DNA of 64,000 nucleotides from Acidiphilium sp. 37-60-79 (lineage in GTDB: Bacteria; Pseudomonadota; Alphaproteobacteria; Acetobacterales; Acetobacteraceae), in the NCBI GenBank assembly GCA_002279355.1, contig NCBV01000009.1, positions 50,897-114,896 on the forward strand, in the 5' to 3' direction. This document shows, piece after piece, positions 18,798 to 27,911 of the stretch; positions within the stretch are counted from its first letter, which is position 1, and each line of letters begins with the position of its first letter. Below the pieces are notes generated by a model. That model was not told the DNA's origin and did not search any database. It was given only the letters and a program-made list of their open reading frames with translations. Made by a program: the position numbers and the translations under genes.

Positions 18798-19672
18798 GCG
18801 GGCAGAACAACAAATTATTCGTCCTTAAGCGCCCGCGCCCGCCGCGTCGGCCTCGCTTGCGCGGTTTGAGCTTCAACCGCATGCTGCCCAATCTGCTCAC
18901 CTTGATCGGCCTCTGCGTAGGATTTTCGGCCATCCGGTTCGCCCTCGATCAGCGCTTTGGCGCCGCCGTCATCGCCATCGCGGTGGCCGGCACAATCGAT
19001 GGTCTGGATGGCCGCCTCGCCCGCTTGCTCAAGGCCACATCGCGATTTGGCGCGGAAATCGATAGCCTCTCGGACTTTTTATGTTTTGGCATCTCGCCTG
19101 CCCTGATTTTATATCTTTGGTCGCTCCATGCCTGGGGCGCGCTCGGATTTTTTCCCTCCTTGATCTTCGCCGCCTGCATGGCCCTGCGCCTCGCGCGCTT
19201 CAATGCAGCCCTCGATGCCGAAGCGCATCGCGATGATCCAACGCATCTTCCCGCCTCGCGTTTTGCCGCAAATTTTTTCACCGGCGTACCCGCGCCGGCG
19301 GGCGGCGCGTTAGCTTTGCTCCCAATTTATCTGGGCTTGGAAGCGCGCCAACACGGGCTCGATGGGTTGGGGGATCTTGCGCGCGCTCCATTACTTTCCG
19401 CCGTCGTGCTCATCGGTGCTGCAGGCTTGTCGGTCTCCACACTCCCCGTCTGGAGTTTCAAAAATTTCAAAGTCCCGTCTGATTACGTGTTGTTTTTGCT
19501 CATTGGAGTGGTGTTGCTGGCCGCCTTGATGATGGCAGATCCTTGGGCCGGTTTAGCGCTGGTTGCCTTGGCCTATCTCGCGATGCTGCCGTTCAGTCGG
19601 CGCAGCTTCAAGCATCTGCAGGCGGAAGCTGAAGCGCGGTTGCGCGCCAATGATGGTGGTGGCGACCCATGA
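18794..19672 (+). CDS. pssA: CDP-diacylglycerol--serine O-phosphatidyltransferase
   Basis: Makes phosphatidylserine from CDP-diacylglycerol and L-serine; the product feeds Psd. The 292-residue protein has a basic N-terminus and multiple membrane helices. The CDP-alcohol phosphotransferase signature DG-x2-AR-x8-G-x3-D-x3-D is visible as DGLDGRLARLL followed by RFGAEIDSLSD (around residues 70-97). The ATG at 18794 overlaps the psd stop and the stop overlaps the aminotransferase start, giving a coupled three-gene unit. Confidence 0.95.
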   Translation: MSGQNNKLFVLKRPRPPRRPRLRGLSFNRMLPNLLTLIGLCVGFSAIRFALDQRFGAAVIAIAVAGTIDGLDGRLARLLKATSRFGAEIDSLSDFLCFGISPALILYLWSLHAWGALGFFPSLIFAACMALRLARFNAALDAEAHRDDPTHLPASRFAANFFTGVPAPAGGALALLPIYLGLEARQHGLDGLGDLARAPLLSAVVLIGAAGLSVSTLPVWSFKNFKVPSDYVLFLLIGVVLLAALMMADPWAGLALVALAYLAMLPFSRRSFKHLQAEAEARLRANDGGGDP

Positions 19673-20868
19673 GCGATTTCGCCCAGCGTATTCACCGCAC
19701 CCGCCCTGCAGCCACCTTCGCCATGGCCGCCCGCGCCCGCGCCTTGCGTGAAGCCGGACAGAAGGTGATTTCCTTAGCAATCGGCGAACCCGATTTGCCC
19801 ACACCCGACCACGTGATTGCCGCAGCCCACGCGGCGGCACAGGGCGGGCAAACCAAATACCCGCCAGTGATCGGCACGCCCGCCCTGCGCGCCGCCGTCA
19901 TGCGCAAATTCGCCCGCGATCAGGGCCTGTCGGTCACGCTGGACGACGTGTTGATTGGCAATGGCGGCAAGCAAATTATTTTCGATGCGGTCATGGCCCT
20001 GATCGAGGCTGGTGATGAGGTGATCATGCCAACACCCTGCTGGGCGGGCTATTTGCAGGTGGTGGATTTTGCCGGTGGCACGCCGGTTTTCGTGCCGTGT
20101 GCGGCCTCGGCTGGATTTCGGCTGGATGCTGCTGCGTTGGCCGCCGCCATCACACCGCGCAGCAAGCTCCTGCTCCTCAATTTTCCAAACAACCCGTCAG
20201 GCGCAACAGCTAACGTCACCATGCTGCAAGACATTGCCGAAGTTTTGCGTAAGGCCCCGCATGTGCGAATCATCGCCGATGATATTTACGAGCATCTCGT
20301 GTTCGATGGCGATTATCACGCGTTAGCGGCGGTAGCGCCAGATTTGGCGGATCGTCTGATAACGCTCAGCGGCGTGTCGAAATCTTATGCCATGACAGGC
20401 TGGCGCCTGGGTTTTGCCACTGGACCGCGTGATTGGCTGCGCGCGATGGCCCTGGTGCAAGGCACCGCCACGGCTGGCGTTTCCACCATCAGCCAAGCCG
20501 CCGCAGTCGCGGCGCTCGATGGCCCGCAGGATTTGTTGGCTGAGCGACGTGCGATTTATCGGCGACGCCGAGATTTGGTAGTCGCGGGTTTAGCCGGCGC
20601 AGCTGGGCTCGATTGCCCCGTGCCCCAGGGCGCGTTTTACGCCTTTCCGGCGGTTGCTGGCTGGCTCGGGCGGCGCTCGCGTGGCGGGCGTTTACTGGTC
20701 AATGATGATGATGTCGCCGAAGCCCTGCTCGATGAGGCCCTGGTCGCCACCGTACCGGGATCAGCCTTCGGCATGACCGGTTATATTCGCCTCTCGACGG
20801 CAACGGCGGATGCGGTGTTAGCCGAGGCGTGCCGACGTATCGTTGCGTTCAGCGCAGCACTTTCCTAG
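19669..20868 (+). CDS. class I/II aminotransferase (aspartate aminotransferase-like)
   Basis: Cytoplasmic pyridoxal-phosphate aminotransferase of fold type I. The 399-residue protein contains LAIGEPDLPTPDHV near the N-terminus, the LLNFPNNPSG segment, and the cofactor lysine in GVSKSYAMTGWRLGF (Lys238). These fit the aspartate/aromatic aminotransferase I-gamma branch, but the donor and acceptor are not certain. It is translationally coupled to pssA (ATGA). Its stop codon TAG at 20866-20868 is the first part of a palindromic repeat element, so the gene's end coincides with an insertion point. Confidence 0.9.
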   Translation: MSDFAQRIHRTRPAATFAMAARARALREAGQKVISLAIGEPDLPTPDHVIAAAHAAAQGGQTKYPPVIGTPALRAAVMRKFARDQGLSVTLDDVLIGNGGKQIIFDAVMALIEAGDEVIMPTPCWAGYLQVVDFAGGTPVFVPCAASAGFRLDAAALAAAITPRSKLLLLNFPNNPSGATANVTMLQDIAEVLRKAPHVRIIADDIYEHLVFDGDYHALAAVAPDLADRLITLSGVSKSYAMTGWRLGFATGPRDWLRAMALVQGTATAGVSTISQAAAVAALDGPQDLLAERRAIYRRRRDLVVAGLAGAAGLDCPVPQGAFYAFPAVAGWLGRRSRGGRLLVNDDDVAEALLDEALVATVPGSAFGMTGYIRLSTATADAVLAEACRRIVAFSAALS

Positions 20869-20983
20869 TGTCCCGTTTCTGAAATCCGTTGGATTTCGGA
20901 ATCAGAGTGGACACTAGCAAATTCAATGATTTAGTGTCCTGCCCCTGAAATTCATCTAATGAATTTCAGGGGCAGGACACTAG
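20865..20983 (+). repeat. CTAG-bounded composite palindromic element, copy 1
   Basis: Two hairpins in tandem. Hairpin A (20865-20917) begins CTAGTGTCCCG and ends GTGGACACTAG with loop GTT; its left arm is four bases shorter than its right. A 14-base AT-rich link (AAATTCAATGATT) follows. Hairpin B (20932-20982) is perfect: two 24-base arms around a CTA loop, beginning TAGTGTCCTGCC and ending GGCAGGACACTA. Both hairpins share outer TAGTGTCC and an inner CTGAAAT core. A homologous inverted copy is at 32182-32303. It carries no gene; it lies between convergent genes and may also stop transcription. The origin is unknown; a miniature TA-targeting element is a guess. Confidence 0.85.
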
Positions 20984-21038
20984 GCGCGGCAGACATCACG
21001 CCAATCCAGCAGATTGCGCCAACCGACCCCTACCCACG

Positions 21039-21779
21039 CTAAAACCCCAAGAATCGCACCAAAATCGGCGCAAGTATCGCCGTCACCAAGCCATTAAGCC
21101 CAATCGCCAACCCGCCAAACGCCCCGGCCGTTTCGCTCTCCAGCAGTAACCGTGCGGTGGCAAGCCCATGCGCCCCCGTGCCCCCGGCCAGCCCCTGGGC
21201 GCGCCGATCAGTAATGCGCAGCGCCTTGAACAAAGGCAGACAAACCAAGCCGCCAAACACCCCGGTCATCAACACGAAAACCGCCGTTAGTGACGGAATC
21301 CCGCCCAAATCCTGCGCAATACCCATGGCAATCGGGGTGGTAACCGATTTCGGCGCAATCGAAATCACCACATTGCGCGGCGCGCCAAGCCAATGCACAA
21401 TCATCATCGCTGAAACCGATGCCGTTACCGAGCCTGCGACCAACGCCACCAGGATCGGGATCATGTTGCGGCGCATCGTCGCCAGATTGGCATACATCGG
21501 CACCGCGAGGGCAACCGTGGCGGGTCCCAGCAGGAATTGAACATATTGGCCGCCACGAAAATAGGCATGATATGAGGTGTGGGTGATCAGCAAAATCGCG
21601 GCGAGCACCGCAATCGACACCATAATTGGGTTCGACCATGCCGCGTGACGGGTGCGCCGATCGAGCCAGGCCGCCCCTTGCCAAACCAACAGCGTGATAA
21701 TCAGCCCAAGCTGCGGCCCGCTTTGCAGATAAATCCATACATTATACAAATCATGCGGCATCAAATTATGCACCATCAC
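21039..21779 (-). CDS. lrgB: LrgB/CidB family membrane protein
   Basis: Integral membrane protein of the LrgB family, which pairs with LrgA/CidA proteins; in other bacteria the pair affects murein hydrolase activity, overflow metabolism or pyruvate/glycolate transport. The 246-residue protein has about six to seven hydrophobic helices and the family stretch SIAPKSVTTPIAMGIAQDLG near residues 140-160. Its ATG at 21779 overlaps the stop of the lrgA-like gene (ATGA). Function here is not decided by context. Confidence 0.88.
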   Translation of the reverse strand: MMVHNLMPHDLYNVWIYLQSGPQLGLIITLLVWQGAAWLDRRTRHAAWSNPIMVSIAVLAAILLITHTSYHAYFRGGQYVQFLLGPATVALAVPMYANLATMRRNMIPILVALVAGSVTASVSAMMIVHWLGAPRNVVISIAPKSVTTPIAMGIAQDLGGIPSLTAVFVLMTGVFGGLVCLPLFKALRITDRRAQGLAGGTGAHGLATARLLLESETAGAFGGLAIGLNGLVTAILAPILVRFLGF

Positions 21780-22117
21780 CGCTCACTCCGCGCCAAATAC
21801 TGCATCAAGGCACCGGTCACGCCGAGAGCCAGCAGCGTCGAAATCGGGATCGCCACCGCGATTGCCAGGGCATTAGCGCGAAGCACCCCGAGTTCGTTGA
21901 CAATGCCGACACCCGCCGGGACAAACAACAAGCCCAAATTGCGCAAGAGCGTCTGCGTCGTCGCTTGCATCTGATCGCTCGGCCCGCGCCGAATGATCAA
22001 CCACACCAGCATCAACACAAGGCCAAGCACCGGGCCAGGGATCGGCCAGCCCGCCGCATGGGCAATAATGGTCCCGATCAATTGGCAAACGAGCAGGAGC
22101 GTAATCGCGCCGATCAT
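21776..22117 (-). CDS. lrgA: LrgA/CidA family holin-like membrane protein
   Basis: Small membrane partner of LrgB. The frame is open to 22372, but I start at ATG 22117, behind CTGGAGAACCAAT, because the product (113 residues) then begins with the first membrane helix MIGAITLLLVCQLIG and has the normal length of the family. It contains the characteristic PIPGPVLGLVLMLVWL and NLGLLFVPAGVG segments and four helices. The gene starts 61 bases from the divergent PaaX-type regulator, so control by that regulator is possible. Confidence 0.88.
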   Translation of the reverse strand: MIGAITLLLVCQLIGTIIAHAAGWPIPGPVLGLVLMLVWLIIRRGPSDQMQATTQTLLRNLGLLFVPAGVGIVNELGVLRANALAIAVAIPISTLLALGVTGALMQYLARSER

Positions 22118-22178
22118 ATTGGTTCTCCAGCGGGAAACAATTAAGATGGCTTTATGCGGTTTTGCTTGAAATTTTACC

Positions 22179-23036
22179 ATGTCCTTTAGTGCAGATCCGA
22201 TGATTGCTGGGCTGATCGCCCGCTTGCAAACCCAGCCATCGCATACGGGATCGCTGATCGTGACGATTTTTGGTGACGCCGTGCTGCCTCGCGGCGGCGA
22301 AATCGCATTATCCAGCCTGTTGAGCCTCTGCGCTGATTTGGACATCGCACCCGGCGTGGTGCGCACCGCCATGTCGCGCTTGGCAGCCGATGGCTGGTTT
22401 ATCAGCAGCCGCGCAGGGCGGGCGAGCTTTTACCGGGTTGCACCCGCACGGCGTGGCGAAATGATCCGCGCCAGCCGCCATATTTTCGGCCCCGCCCGCC
22501 ACCCCGATGTTAATCAACTCAATCTGGTGTTCGCCGAAGGGAATGACTGGCTGCGCGCCCGCTTGGGGCGGTTAGGGTTCGTCGCATGGCAAGGCGTGAT
22601 GATTGCTCCGCAACGACCCTTGCCGCCATCGTTGACACAAATGGCACCGGTGCTGGTCGCCGCCGGCGACGCCGCATCGCTGCGCACGTTAGCGGCCAAG
22701 GCGTGGCGTTTGGAGGATTTGGCAGCCCGCTATCAGGGGTTCATCACGACCTATGACGGCCTCGCCCAGCATGCCCCGATGTTGCCGCCACGCGAAGCGC
22801 TGATCGCACGGCTCTTACTGGTGCATGATTTTCGCCGCATCGCCCTGCGCGACCCGCGCTTGCCCGGAGCCTTGCTGGTCGAGGATTGGCCCGGACAGGT
22901 GGCAAGGCAGCTCTGCGCCGCGATTTACCCGGCCCTGCGCGATGCCGCCGAGGCGCGGCTTGATGAAATCGGCGCCACCACAGCCGGGGCTTTGCCACCG
23001 GCGGAGCCGGATTTATGCGCGCGATTTACCGGTTAG
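22179..23036 (+). CDS. PaaX-family transcriptional regulator
   Basis: Winged-helix regulator related to the phenylacetyl-CoA-responsive repressor PaaX. The 285-residue product has an N-terminal helix-turn-helix domain (SLIVTIFGDAVLPRGGEI to GVVRTAMSRLAADGW, residues ~25-70) and the PaaX-type central and C-terminal domains (LARLGFVAWQG-like region; AARYQGFITTYD). No phenylacetate catabolic genes are in the window. It diverges from lrgAB and is followed by a methyltransferase gene, so its target may be local or elsewhere. Family placement is firm, target unknown. Confidence 0.83.
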   Translation: MSFSADPMIAGLIARLQTQPSHTGSLIVTIFGDAVLPRGGEIALSSLLSLCADLDIAPGVVRTAMSRLAADGWFISSRAGRASFYRVAPARRGEMIRASRHIFGPARHPDVNQLNLVFAEGNDWLRARLGRLGFVAWQGVMIAPQRPLPPSLTQMAPVLVAAGDAASLRTLAAKAWRLEDLAARYQGFITTYDGLAQHAPMLPPREALIARLLLVHDFRRIALRDPRLPGALLVEDWPGQVARQLCAAIYPALRDAAEARLDEIGATTAGALPPAEPDLCARFTG

Positions 23037-23104
23037 GCCGGTTCCGACCAAAAATTATCGCCAAGCGCAATCAAATATTAACTAAACTTGACGATGCTGG
23101 CGTC

Positions 23105-23770
23105 ATGCAAAATCAAGTGTTCGATCCAATCGCCTATTGGCAGTGGCGTTATCGCACCGGCGGCACCTCCGGTGCGGGTTCACGCGGGCGGTTGGCCGCA
23201 TTCAAGGCGGAGGTGGTGAACAGGTTGATAGCGGCCAACCAGATTGCTTCGGTGATCGATCTCGGCTGTGGCGATGGCGTGCAAATGGCAATGATCGGCG
23301 CCGATGGCCAAGGGCCGCATTATCTAGGGGTGGATGTGTCGCCCGATGCGCTGGCGATGTGCCTCTATCGAGGCGGCGGCAACCGACGATTTTTACTCTA
23401 TGAGGATTTTGCAGCCGCCATCCCCGCCCACACCGCCGATCTCGCGATCTCGATGGATGTTATTTATCACCTCACCGATGATGCTGTTTATTACAACTAT
23501 CTCGACGATTTATTTGGCTGTGCCGAGCGGATGGTGCTGATTTATGCGAGCAATATACACGCCGCCACCCGCGATACCCATGTCCGGCATCGCTGTTTTA
23601 CCGAAACGATTAAATCACGCTTTCCCGATTGGCGTCTGGCCGCCATGCTGCCCAACCGCTTCAGTTTCGATCCCGCACAGCCTGAACAAACGAGCTTTGC
23701 CGATTTTTATTTTTTTACCCCCATTTCTGCCGGCATAATTGTCACCGTGCCAGCGGCGGAGCTTTGCTGA
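23105..23770 (+). CDS. class I SAM-dependent methyltransferase
   Basis: Cytoplasmic methyltransferase; the acceptor is not known. The frame opens at ATG 23015, which would overlap the PaaX-type gene; I prefer ATG 23105, which gives a 221-residue protein starting MQNQVFDPIAYW and leaves a 68-base gap. Neither start has a strong ribosome binding site. The SAM-binding motif VIDLGCGDGVQM lies near residue 51 and a second motif region LAISMDVIYHL near residue 113. The stop overlaps the start of the FkbM-family gene (TGATG), so the two are probably one unit. Confidence 0.8.
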   Translation: MQNQVFDPIAYWQWRYRTGGTSGAGSRGRLAAFKAEVVNRLIAANQIASVIDLGCGDGVQMAMIGADGQGPHYLGVDVSPDALAMCLYRGGGNRRFLLYEDFAAAIPAHTADLAISMDVIYHLTDDAVYYNYLDDLFGCAERMVLIYASNIHAATRDTHVRHRCFTETIKSRFPDWRLAAMLPNRFSFDPAQPEQTSFADFYFFTPISAGIIVTVPAAELC

Positions 23771-24669
23771 TGAGTGTCGATACCCAAGAGCGCGCATCCC
23801 GCGCCGTTCCACCGGCCCGGATGGTAACCTGTCGCAGTCGGCAATGGCTGGTGTTGGATCACCCGCTTGTCGATCACGCGGTCGCCGAGTTGGTCAGCGG
23901 ATTTGAGGATTCCACGCTGCAATTTTTTGACGCGTCATTGCCGCATTGTCGGCGCCTGATCGATGTCGGCGGCTATTTCGGGCTCCTCAGCCTTTATGCG
24001 GGCGATCGGGTGGACACTGTAACGATTTTTGAACCCAGCCCAACCCATCAGTCTATTCTTCAAGCGAATTTGGCTCTCAACCCCGCTTTGGCCGCGCACA
24101 GCACCCTGGTTTCGGCCGCGATGGGGGCGTGCGCCAGCGAGCAGCCTCTTTACCGTAAAGCGTTCGCCGATTCCGGCGCGAGCCTGTTTGAAGTGGTGGA
24201 GCGGCAAAATCTGCGGCGGGGCGAGGCTGAAGCCGTGGTGCGCGTGTTGCCCGCAGCGTCGGCCTTGGCCCAAGCCGGGCTGGATGACGCCACCTTGCTC
24301 AAAATCGATATTGAGGGTGCTGAATATGAGGTGGTTCCAGCGCTATCAGCCTTGCTAGCGCAGCATCGACCATTTTTACAAATTTCGTTTCACCCGTTCA
24401 ATCTGGTGGTGCCCGGCGATATGGTCGCAACCACGTTGCTGCGCCTGCGCCGCATGCTCGATGTGGTGGAGGCCCTGCGCTGCTATGATTATTGGTATAT
24501 TCTGGGCTCTGACGGTTGGCGAGAAGTGACGCCCGATCAGTTTCTGGGGTTTTTGCATCAATATTTGCTCCAACCCAAAAACGTAGCCCGCATTTCCTCG
24601 CCGCAATACGGGCTGATCGATGGGGTTGGATTCTCACCAATCCGCCTTGACTTAACACGCAGCGCATAA
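23770..24669 (+). CDS. FkbM-family methyltransferase
   Basis: SAM-dependent methyltransferase of the FkbM family, whose members methylate sugars, lipids or polyketides. The TTG at 23764 precedes, but ATG 23770, sharing its first base with the previous stop, is the better start and gives 299 residues. The Rossmann motif LIDVGGYFGLLSL lies near residue 59, and the family hallmark LLKIDIEGAEYEVV follows near residue 177. Pairing with another methyltransferase suggests a role in modifying a surface glycan or lipid, but no glycan genes are adjacent. Confidence 0.85.
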   Translation: MSVDTQERASRAVPPARMVTCRSRQWLVLDHPLVDHAVAELVSGFEDSTLQFFDASLPHCRRLIDVGGYFGLLSLYAGDRVDTVTIFEPSPTHQSILQANLALNPALAAHSTLVSAAMGACASEQPLYRKAFADSGASLFEVVERQNLRRGEAEAVVRVLPAASALAQAGLDDATLLKIDIEGAEYEVVPALSALLAQHRPFLQISFHPFNLVVPGDMVATTLLRLRRMLDVVEALRCYDYWYILGSDGWREVTPDQFLGFLHQYLLQPKNVARISSPQYGLIDGVGFSPIRLDLTRSA

Positions 24670-24689
24670 AAGCCCGGCCTTGACCTCGC

Positions 24690-25208
24690 TCATCCGAGCG
24701 GCAGCATCATCACATCGAACAGGGTAGGGCCGAAACCAGGCAGATCCATGCGTTGCTGGGTGACCGGCGCAAACCCCAGGCCACGCCAAAAAACCTGCGC
24801 AGCGCGGTAATCAGCCTTCACGCCTATACCAATCCGGGGCGCATCGTTGCGTCGCGCATAATCCATGAGTGCCCGCACAATATCGCTGCCAAGCCCTTGT
24901 CCACGCCAATCAGGGTGCAGGAGCAATAGCCCGATCCAGAAATCACCTTGTTCCGGATGCCCAAAGGTGCAATCGGCGATACCGATCAGAATTGCTTGGT
25001 GAAAAATCACCCAAAGTCGCTTTTGGCGTCGGTCGCCATGTGGCGGCACATCGGCAAGGAGATTTTCGATCTCGGACGGTCCGGGCGGCACGCCCGTTGT
25101 TTCACGATAAAATTCGCGGCAAGCCTCGCACAGGCTTTGCAGCGGTGGCGCATGGGTTTCAGCAAGCGGCACCAAGCGTGTGCGCTGCGGGGCAGGGGGC
25201 TCAATCAT
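24690..25208 (-). CDS. GNAT-family N-acetyltransferase
   Basis: Acetyl-CoA-dependent acyltransferase of 172 residues with unknown substrate. The acetyl-CoA pyrophosphate-binding motif appears as DWRGQGLGSDIVRALM (near residues 103-118), the strand LLLLHPDWRG precedes it, and the C-terminal VFWRGLGFAPV segment completes the fold. It converges on the FkbM-family gene with only 20 bases between the stops and diverges from argG, sharing an 83-base intergenic region. No partner gene indicates the substrate. Confidence 0.85.
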   Translation of the reverse strand: MIEPPAPQRTRLVPLAETHAPPLQSLCEACREFYRETTGVPPGPSEIENLLADVPPHGDRRQKRLWVIFHQAILIGIADCTFGHPEQGDFWIGLLLLHPDWRGQGLGSDIVRALMDYARRNDAPRIGIGVKADYRAAQVFWRGLGFAPVTQQRMDLPGFGPTLFDVMMLPLG

Positions 25209-25291
25209 CGCCGGAGCAGATTAGATGAACAACGTGGCTTGGCAACGCTAAGCCCGGCTGATAGGTCGCGAAGCGAAGAGGAGTATGCGTC

Positions 25292-26521
25292 ATGGCAGAT
25301 CGGAGCGTGAAAAAAGTTGTGCTGGCCTATTCGGGCGGGCTGGATACCAGCGTGATTCTTCGCTGGTTGCAGACCGAATATGGTGCCGAAGTGGTCACCT
25401 TTACCGCCGATTTGGGCCAAGGCGAGGAACTCGAACCAGCACGGCGCAAGGCCGAGATGTTCGGCGTCAAGGAAATCTTCGTCGAGGATTTGCGCGAAAC
25501 CTTCACCCGCGATTTCGTCTTCCCAATGTTCCGGGCCAACGCTCTCTATGAGGGCCAATATCTGCTCGGCACCTCAATCGCCCGGCCCTTGATCGCCCAG
25601 CGCCAGATCGAGATCGCCGAAGCCGTCGGCGCGGATGCCGTGGCGCATGGCGCGACCGGCAAAGGCAATGACCAGGTGCGGTTCGAACTGGCCTATTACG
25701 CCCTCAAACCCGATGTCCGGGTGATCGCCCCGTGGCGCGAATGGTCCCTGACCAGCCGCACCAAATTGTTGGAATTCGCCGAAACCCATCAAATTCCAAT
25801 TGCCAAGGACAAGCGCGGTGAAGCACCGTTCTCGGTCGATGCGAACTTGCTGCATTCCTCCTCCGAAGGAAAATTGCTCGAAGATCCGGGCGAAGCGCCG
25901 GATGAAATCGTCTATCAGCGCACCATCAGCCCGGAAGCCGCGCCGGATGTGGCCACCATCATTTCCATCGGCTTTGCCCGTGGTGACGCCGTCTCGCTCA
26001 ATGGCGAAGACCTCTCGCCCGCGACGATCCTGACCAAACTCAACGCGCTCGGTCGCGATAACGGCATTGGCAGGCTGGATTTGGTGGAAAACCGCTTCGT
26101 CGGCATGAAATCGCGCGGCATCTATGAAACGCCGGGCGGCACGATTCTGCTCGCCGCCCATCGGGCAATCGAAAGCATCACGCTCGACCGTGAGGCCGCG
26201 CACCTCAAAGACAGCCTGATGCCGCGCTATGCAGAGCTGATCTATAACGGTTTTTGGTTCAGCCCCGAGCGCCACATGCTGCAAGCGCTGATCGATGCCA
26301 GCCAAAACTCGGTCACCGGCACCGTGCGGCTCAAACTCTATAAAGGCAACGTGATGGTGATCGGTCGCGAAAGCCCGCATTCGCTCTATTCAACCCGCAT
26401 GGTCACGTTCGAAGATGATCAAGGGGCCTATAATCAGCAGGATGCTGCCGGCTTCATCAAACTGAACGCGCTGCGCCTGCGCCTCGCCGCCGCCGCAGGG
26501 CGACGGGGCGGGGCGTTGTAA
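25292..26521 (+). CDS. argG: argininosuccinate synthase
   Basis: Joins citrulline and aspartate with ATP in arginine biosynthesis. The 409-residue product has normal length. The N-terminal ATP pyrophosphatase loop [14 protein letters not shown] (residues 9-22) and the downstream [17 protein letters not shown] signature are intact. A GAGGAG ribosome binding site precedes the ATG. No other arg genes are in the window. A short imperfect inverted repeat (GTAAGC / GCTTAC) surrounds the stop region toward the convergent DJ-1-family gene, without a clear U-tract. Confidence 0.97.
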   Translation: MADRSVKKVVLAYSGGLDTSVILRWLQTEYGAEVVTFTADLGQGEELEPARRKAEMFGVKEIFVEDLRETFTRDFVFPMFRANALYEGQYLLGTSIARPLIAQRQIEIAEAVGADAVAHGATGKGNDQVRFELAYYALKPDVRVIAPWREWSLTSRTKLLEFAETHQIPIAKDKRGEAPFSVDANLLHSSSEGKLLEDPGEAPDEIVYQRTISPEAAPDVATIISIGFARGDAVSLNGEDLSPATILTKLNALGRDNGIGRLDLVENRFVGMKSRGIYETPGGTILLAAHRAIESITLDREAAHLKDSLMPRYAELIYNGFWFSPERHMLQALIDASQNSVTGTVRLKLYKGNVMVIGRESPHSLYSTRMVTFEDDQGAYNQQDAAGFIKLNALRLRLAAAAGRRGGAL

Positions 26522-26530
26522 GCGCCAAGC

Positions 26531-27232
26531 TTACGCCGCTTTCGCCGGGCGGGCATTCAGCGCCTTAATCACCGCGTCGGCCAGCGGCGCGGATGATTTC
26601 GGATTTTGTCCGGTCAGCAAATTGCGATCAGCGATGACATGGGGTGCGAAATCAGCACCGGTGCTGATTTTTGCCCCCTGCTCGCGCAGCGTGGTTTCCA
26701 GCAAGAACGGCACTTTGTCGTCCAATTTCACCGCACGCTCCTCGCTGTCGGTGAAGCAGGTGATCGACCGGCCCTTGATGAAATCCGCGCCATCAGCGCC
26801 CTTCAGCCCGGCAAACGCGGCGGGTCCATGGCAAACGGCGGCGACAATTTTTCCCGCGGCATCAAAGCGCGTGATCGCGATGCCGAGCGCCTTGTTGCCC
26901 GGCAAATCCCACATCGTGCCATGGCCGCCGGGCAGAAAAATCGCGTCAAACGGCGCCGGATCGAGATTGGTGATCGGCTTGGAATGGGTCATCGCGTGCA
27001 TCGCCTTGGTGTCGTTCTGAAACCGCGTCACCGTAGCGGGCAACGGCGATTCGGTCAGGCTACGGCCATCGATCGGCACCGCGCCACCGGCAATCGAGGC
27101 AATCGTCACGCTCGCCCCCGCATCAATGAATGCGTAATACGGCGCTGCGAGTTCTTCAAACCACACGCCCGTCGGCTCAGCTGCGCCGGGAATCGCACTA
27201 TGAGAGGTGGTTACAATCAGAATATGGCTCAT
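26531..27232 (-). CDS. DJ-1/PfpI family protein (HchA-like type 1 glutamine amidotransferase fold)
   Basis: Cytoplasmic protein of the DJ-1/PfpI superfamily, which includes glyoxalase III, chaperone Hsp31 and deglycase-annotated members. I start at ATG 27232 (MSHILIVTTSHSAIPG), giving 233 residues; the longer open frame upstream has no family match. The nucleophile elbow is AAVCHGPAAF with the reactive cysteine, and the early LPGGHGTMWDL motif fits the Hsp31-like branch. Size and the PTGVWFEELAAPYYAF segment favour a glyoxalase-type stress role, which is inference. Confidence 0.88.
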   Translation of the reverse strand: MSHILIVTTSHSAIPGAAEPTGVWFEELAAPYYAFIDAGASVTIASIAGGAVPIDGRSLTESPLPATVTRFQNDTKAMHAMTHSKPITNLDPAPFDAIFLPGGHGTMWDLPGNKALGIAITRFDAAGKIVAAVCHGPAAFAGLKGADGADFIKGRSITCFTDSEERAVKLDDKVPFLLETTLREQGAKISTGADFAPHVIADRNLLTGQNPKSSAPLADAVIKALNARPAKAA

Positions 27233-27386
27233 CGGATAATCCTTTGATGATGAAGCGGCACTACCGCGATCCTCTGGAGATGGGGACGCCGCGTCCCGAT
27301 TGACACCGTCATCACGCATCGCTGATGCGATCCTCAATTAAAACAGCCCCTACCATCGTCGCACGCCGCCATGGTATCGTAAGTGG

Positions 27387-27836
27387 ATGGAGACTACCTT
27401 GAACGCCCGCTTAGCGCATTATGCCCAAAGCCACCGGGATCGGCGTAATGAGCTGATCCATTGTGTCTGCGTTCCGGCCATTTTGTTCGCGGTGATCGGG
27501 TTATTAACAACCATCAATCTCCTCCTTGCGATCATCGCAATCGGATTGGCCCTGGTCTATTATGCCCGGCTCGGCAGATCCCCCGCCTTACGGATGGCGC
27601 TGGTGATGCTGAGCATGCTGGTCGTCTGGGTTTGGTTGGTGGAGCCGCTCTTAGGCACCGGCGGTGCGGCATGGTTTGCGGTGCTATTATTCTTGCTGGC
27701 CTGGATCGGCCAGTTTGTCGGCCATTATTATGAAGGCCGCAAACCCTCATTTTTCGAGGATTTACAGTATCTGCTTATCGGACCGCTATTTGTCATCGCG
27801 GTTCTGACCGGTAGCGTGCCGCCCGCAACGCCCTGA
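27387..27836 (+). CDS. Mpo1-like (DUF962) membrane protein
   Basis: 149-residue integral membrane protein with four hydrophobic helices. It belongs to the family of yeast Mpo1, an iron-dependent dioxygenase of 2-hydroxy fatty acids. Conserved histidines and motif stretches are present: LAHYAQSHRDRRNELIHCV at the N-terminus (two histidine positions) and QFVGHYYEGRKPSFFEDL near residues 111-128. A bacterial lipid-oxidation role is plausible from the family but not shown by neighbours. Confidence 0.85.
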   Translation: METTLNARLAHYAQSHRDRRNELIHCVCVPAILFAVIGLLTTINLLLAIIAIGLALVYYARLGRSPALRMALVMLSMLVVWVWLVEPLLGTGGAAWFAVLLFLLAWIGQFVGHYYEGRKPSFFEDLQYLLIGPLFVIAVLTGSVPPATP

Positions 27837-27911
27837 TTTAACCATGGTTACACCCTGTATTAGCCATCATGGCGCGCCATATCTGGCTCACGAGTTCAGG
27901 AGGAACCGATT

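Noticed and set aside
20865..20983. Palindromic elements as ordinary intrinsic terminators
   Set aside because: No U-tract follows either hairpin and the element is repeated elsewhere in inverted orientation; a terminator function may be secondary.
25574..26380. 268-codon minus-strand frame inside argG
   Set aside because: Shadow of argG; no homology motif and no ribosome binding site.
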